Shown: one piece after another, positions 19,031 to 22,500 of the stretch
Numbering within the stretch: position 1 is the first letter of the stretch
Layout: each line of letters begins with the position of its first letter
Assembly: GCA_012295275.1 (NCBI GenBank)
Contig: CM022671.1
Location: 28,788,750-28,811,249, forward strand
Reading direction: 5' to 3'
DNA: 22,500 bases
From: Chrysomallon squamiferum
Taxonomy: Eukaryota; Mollusca; Gastropoda; Neomphalida; Peltospiridae
Program-made: the position numbers and the translations under genes
The notes under the pieces: model-generated
What the model was told of the DNA's origin: nothing
Database searches by the model: none
Seen by the model: only the letters and a program-made list of their open reading frames with translations

Positions 19031-19103
19031 AGGTTTCGGCGAGGCTCGAACTCGCGACCTTCTGCGTGTTAAGCAGACGTGATAACCACTACACCACGAA
19101 ACC
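19031..19103 (-). tRNA. tRNA-Val (anticodon AAC)
   Basis: On the minus strand this folds as a full cloverleaf. The 7-bp acceptor stem GGTTTCG/CGAAACC is perfect; the D arm carries GG (positions 18-19); the anticodon stem TCTGC/GCAGA is perfect with loop TTAACAC, giving anticodon AAC; the T stem GCGAG/CTCGC is perfect with loop TTCGAGC. The A box (TAGTGGTTATC region) and B box (GTTCGAGCC) match pol III promoters. A run of five T lies about ten bases beyond the 3' end, a good pol III terminator. There is no encoded CCA, as expected for a nuclear gene, and no SINE body follows. Odd point: the discriminator base (73) is T, whereas Val tRNAs normally carry A. Confidence 0.9.
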
Positions 19104-19395
19104 CACAACTACAAACTCATGTTTCTATAGTTAAGTAATATCCGAACGAACGACTTTTAACGTGGGTTGAAGAATGCAGAATAAATAAATAACTAAATAA
19201 AATTTGTGAACGTCATTTGGGTAATAGCAATACAACGCACACGTCTACTGCATATTCTGATGCGCGTGACTTAAACGTCAACTTAAAAACAACAAACACA
19301 GCAGCAGATACCCATAACTAAAATTTAATTTACCTCCTATTCCTAATTATTCAACAAATAAACAAACAATGAAGCAAGCATACAAACAGGCAAAC
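19104..19395. other. AT-rich flank of the tRNA gene
   Basis: Unique sequence with a few CpGs (about 19205-19280). No frame, RNA gene or clear repeat. Confidence 0.4.
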
Positions 19396-19399
19396 ATAT

Positions 19400-19689
19400 A
19401 AAAAAAAAAAAAATAAATAAAAAATAAATAAAATAAATAAAATTTTATAGTGCAGAAAAATAAATAATATGATACGATGGAATAAATGAATGATACGATG
19501 TTTGATAAAAACACTAATAATTTTAGGAGCATTATGCAATGAGTAGAGTTTAAAAAAATATTCAAGCTAGAATAAATCTTAGTGGTGACCCCTAACAAAA
19601 TTAATTATTCGATATAACTATCATGATTTGAATAATCACCCAATAAAACAAAACAAAACAACACCAGTAGTAAATCATTTAATATCTAA

Positions 19690-19752
<63 letters not shown>

Positions 19753-19771
19753 AATAAATAAATAAATAAAA
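19400..19771. repeat. A-rich DNA with (AAT)n-(AAAT)n microsatellite
   Basis: A12 and AAAT units at 19400-19441, then after AT-rich DNA a pure (AAT)n at 19689-19744 changing to (AAAT)n to 19771. Confidence 0.9.
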
Positions 19772-20150
19772 TTAAATGTAGCCTCTTTTTCATGTGAGAA
19801 ACAGGCTCCGAAATTCAACCTCGCTATCGACCAGATTTAAGTGACAGTGACAGCCTTAACCTTCAGGTCATCGAGGACGTTACGAATTCTGACAGGCCTC
19901 AAGTGCTTACATAATAGTAGTAACAGCCCGTAATCCTGGAGAGACCTTTGAGGCAATCAAAAATCAATGTACATCGTGCATGCTTAATCGATACTCGTAC
20001 TTTGCATCAATAGGCAACTAAAGAGGACTCTGAAGAATAGAATCAAACGAAGTCTTGTGTTTGCACACAAATACTACTCTTTAAGTTACTGGCCATAATC
20101 GAAGGAAATGTTTTTTTACACGAAAATTTCCCAGAGCTCTTAATTTTCTT
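19772..20150. other. Non-repetitive island, candidate conserved non-coding DNA
   Basis: About 370 bases of balanced sequence between repeat blocks. Contains GTGACAGTGACAG (short tandem), ATCGATA-like and TTTGCAT motifs. All frames are closed. Confidence 0.3.
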
Positions 20151-20169
20151 TCCAACATTTTGGAATTTT

Positions 20170-20395
20170 ATATTTTATATTTTTTTATTTCGGTTTTTCT
20201 TTTTTCTATTTTTTTTTTTTCTTCTTCTTCTTTATATTTATTTATTTGTTTTTATTTTTATTTTATTTATTTTATTTTTTATCGTTTTTGTTGTTTGTTC
20301 TTTCTTATTTTTAAATTTTTGTTATTAATATTTATTTATATATTTATATATTTATTTATTTATTTTCTTATTTATTTATTTATTTATTTTACACT
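20170..20395. repeat. T-rich low-complexity DNA with (TTTA)n
   Basis: Long T-rich stretch ending in TTTA/TATTTA arrays. The Phe/Ile/Tyr-rich open frame through it is an artefact. Confidence 0.85.
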
Positions 20396-20621
20396 GTTTA
20401 TTCTTATGCTTTTAAAATTGCCTTTATTGACTGGACCACCTGGCATAATTAACTACTTTTAAAATTTGATTAGTAAGATTCTAAATTAAGCGCTATTATT
20501 TTTCTTTTCTTTCATTCTTTCTCAGTTTTCTTCGAATTTTTCCATGGTTATGTTTAACGGTTTGTATGTTTGTTTATTACGTTATTAAATGTTTTTAAAT
20601 ACATGCACTGAGCTTTTGTTT

Positions 20622-20622
<1 letters not shown>

Positions 20623-20660
<38 letters not shown>
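20623..20660. repeat. Poly(T), 38 bases
   Basis: Uninterrupted T run. The flanks 20396-20622 and 20661-20938 are AT-rich unique DNA with nothing recognised. Confidence 0.9.
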
Positions 20661-20661
<1 letters not shown>

Positions 20662-20938
20662 TTGATTTTTTTAATTAGATTTCTTTTTTAATACATAATA
20701 AGTGTCCACTGCCTAATATATAGTGTTAGTAATTGCGTTTGAATTCAGCCTGTCTGTCCTTTCTGTAACTAATCTTCAAGCCTAGTCACAACTTGATCCT
20801 TAATCTTTAGGAAGTATTTTGAAATGCGTTAATTTACTTAACGTCTTCTTCCATAACTGTTCTTCCCTTTTAGAAATATTCCTCAACAATAATTCTATCG
20901 ATTGGACTTTCCTAAGTCAAGTAAGGAAAAATACTGAT

Positions 20939-21089
20939 AAAAAAAAAAAAAAAAAAAAAATTTTTTATTAAAACGGGATGTCACGAAATCTTAATTGAGG
21001 TGAAAATGTTGATAATTAGTGCGAACTTCTTAACACCAACTCCACCAGAAGATCGTTCGATAATTTTTTTTTTTTTTTTTTTTTTTTTA
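20939..21089. repeat. A22-T6 run and T26 run
   Basis: A22 at 20939-20960 is followed directly by six T, and T26 lies at 21064-21089. The minus-strand frame crossing the second run has a poly-Lys block and no recognisable domain; I do not support it as a gene. Confidence 0.8.
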
Positions 21090-21334
21090 GGGGTTTATTA
21101 GAGATAGAAAAAAAAACCGTCGATTTTTTGTTGATAAAGGAATCCATTTTGGATTGTGTACATACTGAAATGAAGTAATTTAAGGATGAGATCAGATATA
21201 AAATAGCAGTACACGAATGTTTAGATATAGGAAACGAAGAAAGATGAGAGATTTTCTTAATTCGACAAGTCAATGGGTTTGCGAACAGCACTATCTTACT
21301 CAAAATCTTACAGTCTTAATGTGAGTGTTTACAA

Positions 21335-21480
21335 CAACAAAAAAAAGCTAGATCGTTAGAAAAGAATTAAAAAAGAAAAAGAAGAAAATAAAAAGAAAGA
21401 AAGAAAAAAGGAAAGAAAGAGAAAACAAAACAAAACAATCAGAATTAGATTAGAAACGAGGGAAGAAAAAAGAACAAAGT
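21335..21480. repeat. Purine-rich tract (GAAA-type)
   Basis: About 145 bases with very few pyrimidines on the plus strand, including GAAA units at 21396-21421. 21090-21334 before it is unremarkable AT-rich DNA. Confidence 0.75.
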
Positions 21481-21500
21481 ATTGAGAAATTTCAAAATCT

Positions 21501-21660
21501 GTTTATTTATTTATGAATCTAAATAAATAAATAAATAAATAAACAAACAATGGCACAAATAATAATAAATATAAATTAATTTAAAAAAATTAATAATAAT
21601 AATAGTAATAAATAAAATAATGATAAATAAAAATAGTAGTATTTCTTGTGGCAATAGCAG
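21501..21660. repeat. (TTTA)n/(AAAT)n inverted pair and A-rich triplets
   Basis: GTTTATTTATTTA (21501-21513) faces an (AAAT)n array ending in AAAC (21520-21543) with a short spacer, so a 13-bp hairpin is possible. AAT/AGT triplets follow, then AGC units at 21656-21673. Confidence 0.75.
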
Positions 21661-21673
21661 TAGCAGCAGCAGT

Positions 21674-22310
21674 AAAGAAATAAAATAAAATAAAATCACA
21701 AACAGCTGTATAAAATAAATTTAATAACTTTCGTCAAAATTTTTATTTTGTCTTAAAAACATAGTTGAGAAATTACTGAAATAATTTCTTCAAACAATAA
21801 TATTAACTTAACTCATCGCCTCCAAACATTCCTCGACACATTTTATGCAACAATGAACATCATTTTCATAGCAGAAGCGCTAATGAACAAAGCGATGAAG
21901 TGAAAGAATTGCCAAGTCTTCTGAAAAAATGTCAACGCTGAAGTGGAATCTTTAGTGCAGTTTTATCACCAACATAATTCACTGATCCAAGTGTCCTGAC
22001 TGGTCTTTTACTGGGCTGCGCATCATTCATTCTGGGTCGCGTTCTAGCGACTTCAACCTTAATCCGGTTGCATCCAGTAACAGAGGTCTTGTAAAATGAT
22101 TACAGATGTTGACAGAAAACATAAGTCTAAGAATTTTTTAATTATTATTTTCTGTGGAAAATGAAAAGCAGTTAAAACGAAATCGTGCAATATTTTAACA
22201 CTAAATTAGGAACGGATAAATCTTGAGGACAAGAGCACAGCACAGAGGTTTTGGAAAATATTTCATTTCGTAAAAATAAAATCTTGAACACGTTTTCAAC
22301 GTGTAATTCC
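21674..22310. other. Mixed-composition DNA without a gene
   Basis: Unique sequence; 21810-22100 is more balanced than the rest. ACACGTT-TTC-AACGTGT (22288-22304) is a small perfect hairpin. No credible frame or RNA gene. Confidence 0.35.
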
Positions 22311-22370
22311 TTTTTTTATTTTATTTTATTTTATTTTATTTATTTATTTATTTTTTTTTTTTTTTTTTTA
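22311..22370. repeat. (TTTTA)n and poly(T)
   Basis: TTTTA and TTTA units followed by T19. The last 130 bases of the window are AT-rich and hold nothing I recognise. Confidence 0.85.
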
Positions 22371-22500
22371 GTACATGGATGCGCATTACTTGCAGTAGTT
22401 ATTAATTTTTATACAGCTTTTTAGTACGAATGTAAAAGTGAATAAATGTTATCGAGATCTGGATATTTTCATAACTGATTTCTAAATTTTGGCGTTTAAT

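Noticed and set aside
21016-21303. 95-codon minus-strand frame
   Set aside because: It crosses a poly(T) run giving poly-Lys and shows no recognisable family; it is expected by chance.
1-22500. CRISPR array, phage or bacterial operon
   Set aside because: Tandem repeats here are simple microsatellites without unique spacers, and splice signals and a nuclear tRNA show eukaryotic DNA.

Overview
The window is AT-rich metazoan genomic DNA. The evidence is canonical GT...AG splice signals, an eukaryotic nuclear tRNA-Val gene without encoded CCA, a C2H2 zinc-finger gene, and a secreted Cys-rich protein of an invertebrate family. About half of the bases are microsatellites (CA, TAG, ATC, ATT, TTTA) and A/T homopolymers. 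This composition, with poly-zinc-finger genes, fits a mollusc or another lophotrochozoan; I lean to mollusc with low certainty. I see no bacterial, viral or clear transposase coding sequence.

Layout: 1-2644 is intergenic or 5'-UTR/intron sequence, with a compound triplet repeat at 1535-1729 and two inverted bZIP-type sites near 1.2 kb. 2645-4719 is a coding exon for a 679-residue protein with a signal peptide, 30 ectodomain cysteines, an ShKT-like six-Cys module, and a hydrophobic tail that looks like a GPI signal. 4720-15000 has no gene I can support. There, simple repeats alternate with 200-500 bp islands of more balanced composition, which are candidates for conserved regulatory DNA. That stretch also holds a 16-bp perfect palindrome (5833), a stem-forming island (10787-10898) and a fold-back element (11021-11187). 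About 15.0-17.13 kb is a C2H2 zinc-finger gene with two or three plausible 5' non-coding exon segments and one coding exon. Its array of eight fingers is broken in finger 6 by one extra base. 17134-19030 is intergenic, 19031-19103 (minus strand) is tRNA-Val(AAC), and 19104-22500 is again repeats and islands.

The two protein genes are both on the plus strand and 11.7 kb apart. Nothing suggests that they act together. I found no convincing new multi-gene system. The strongest leads are the internal ShKT-like module of the secreted protein, the frameshifted finger array, the odd base 73 of the tRNA, and the fold-back element. Most other open frames in the window are translations of microsatellites and are not genes.
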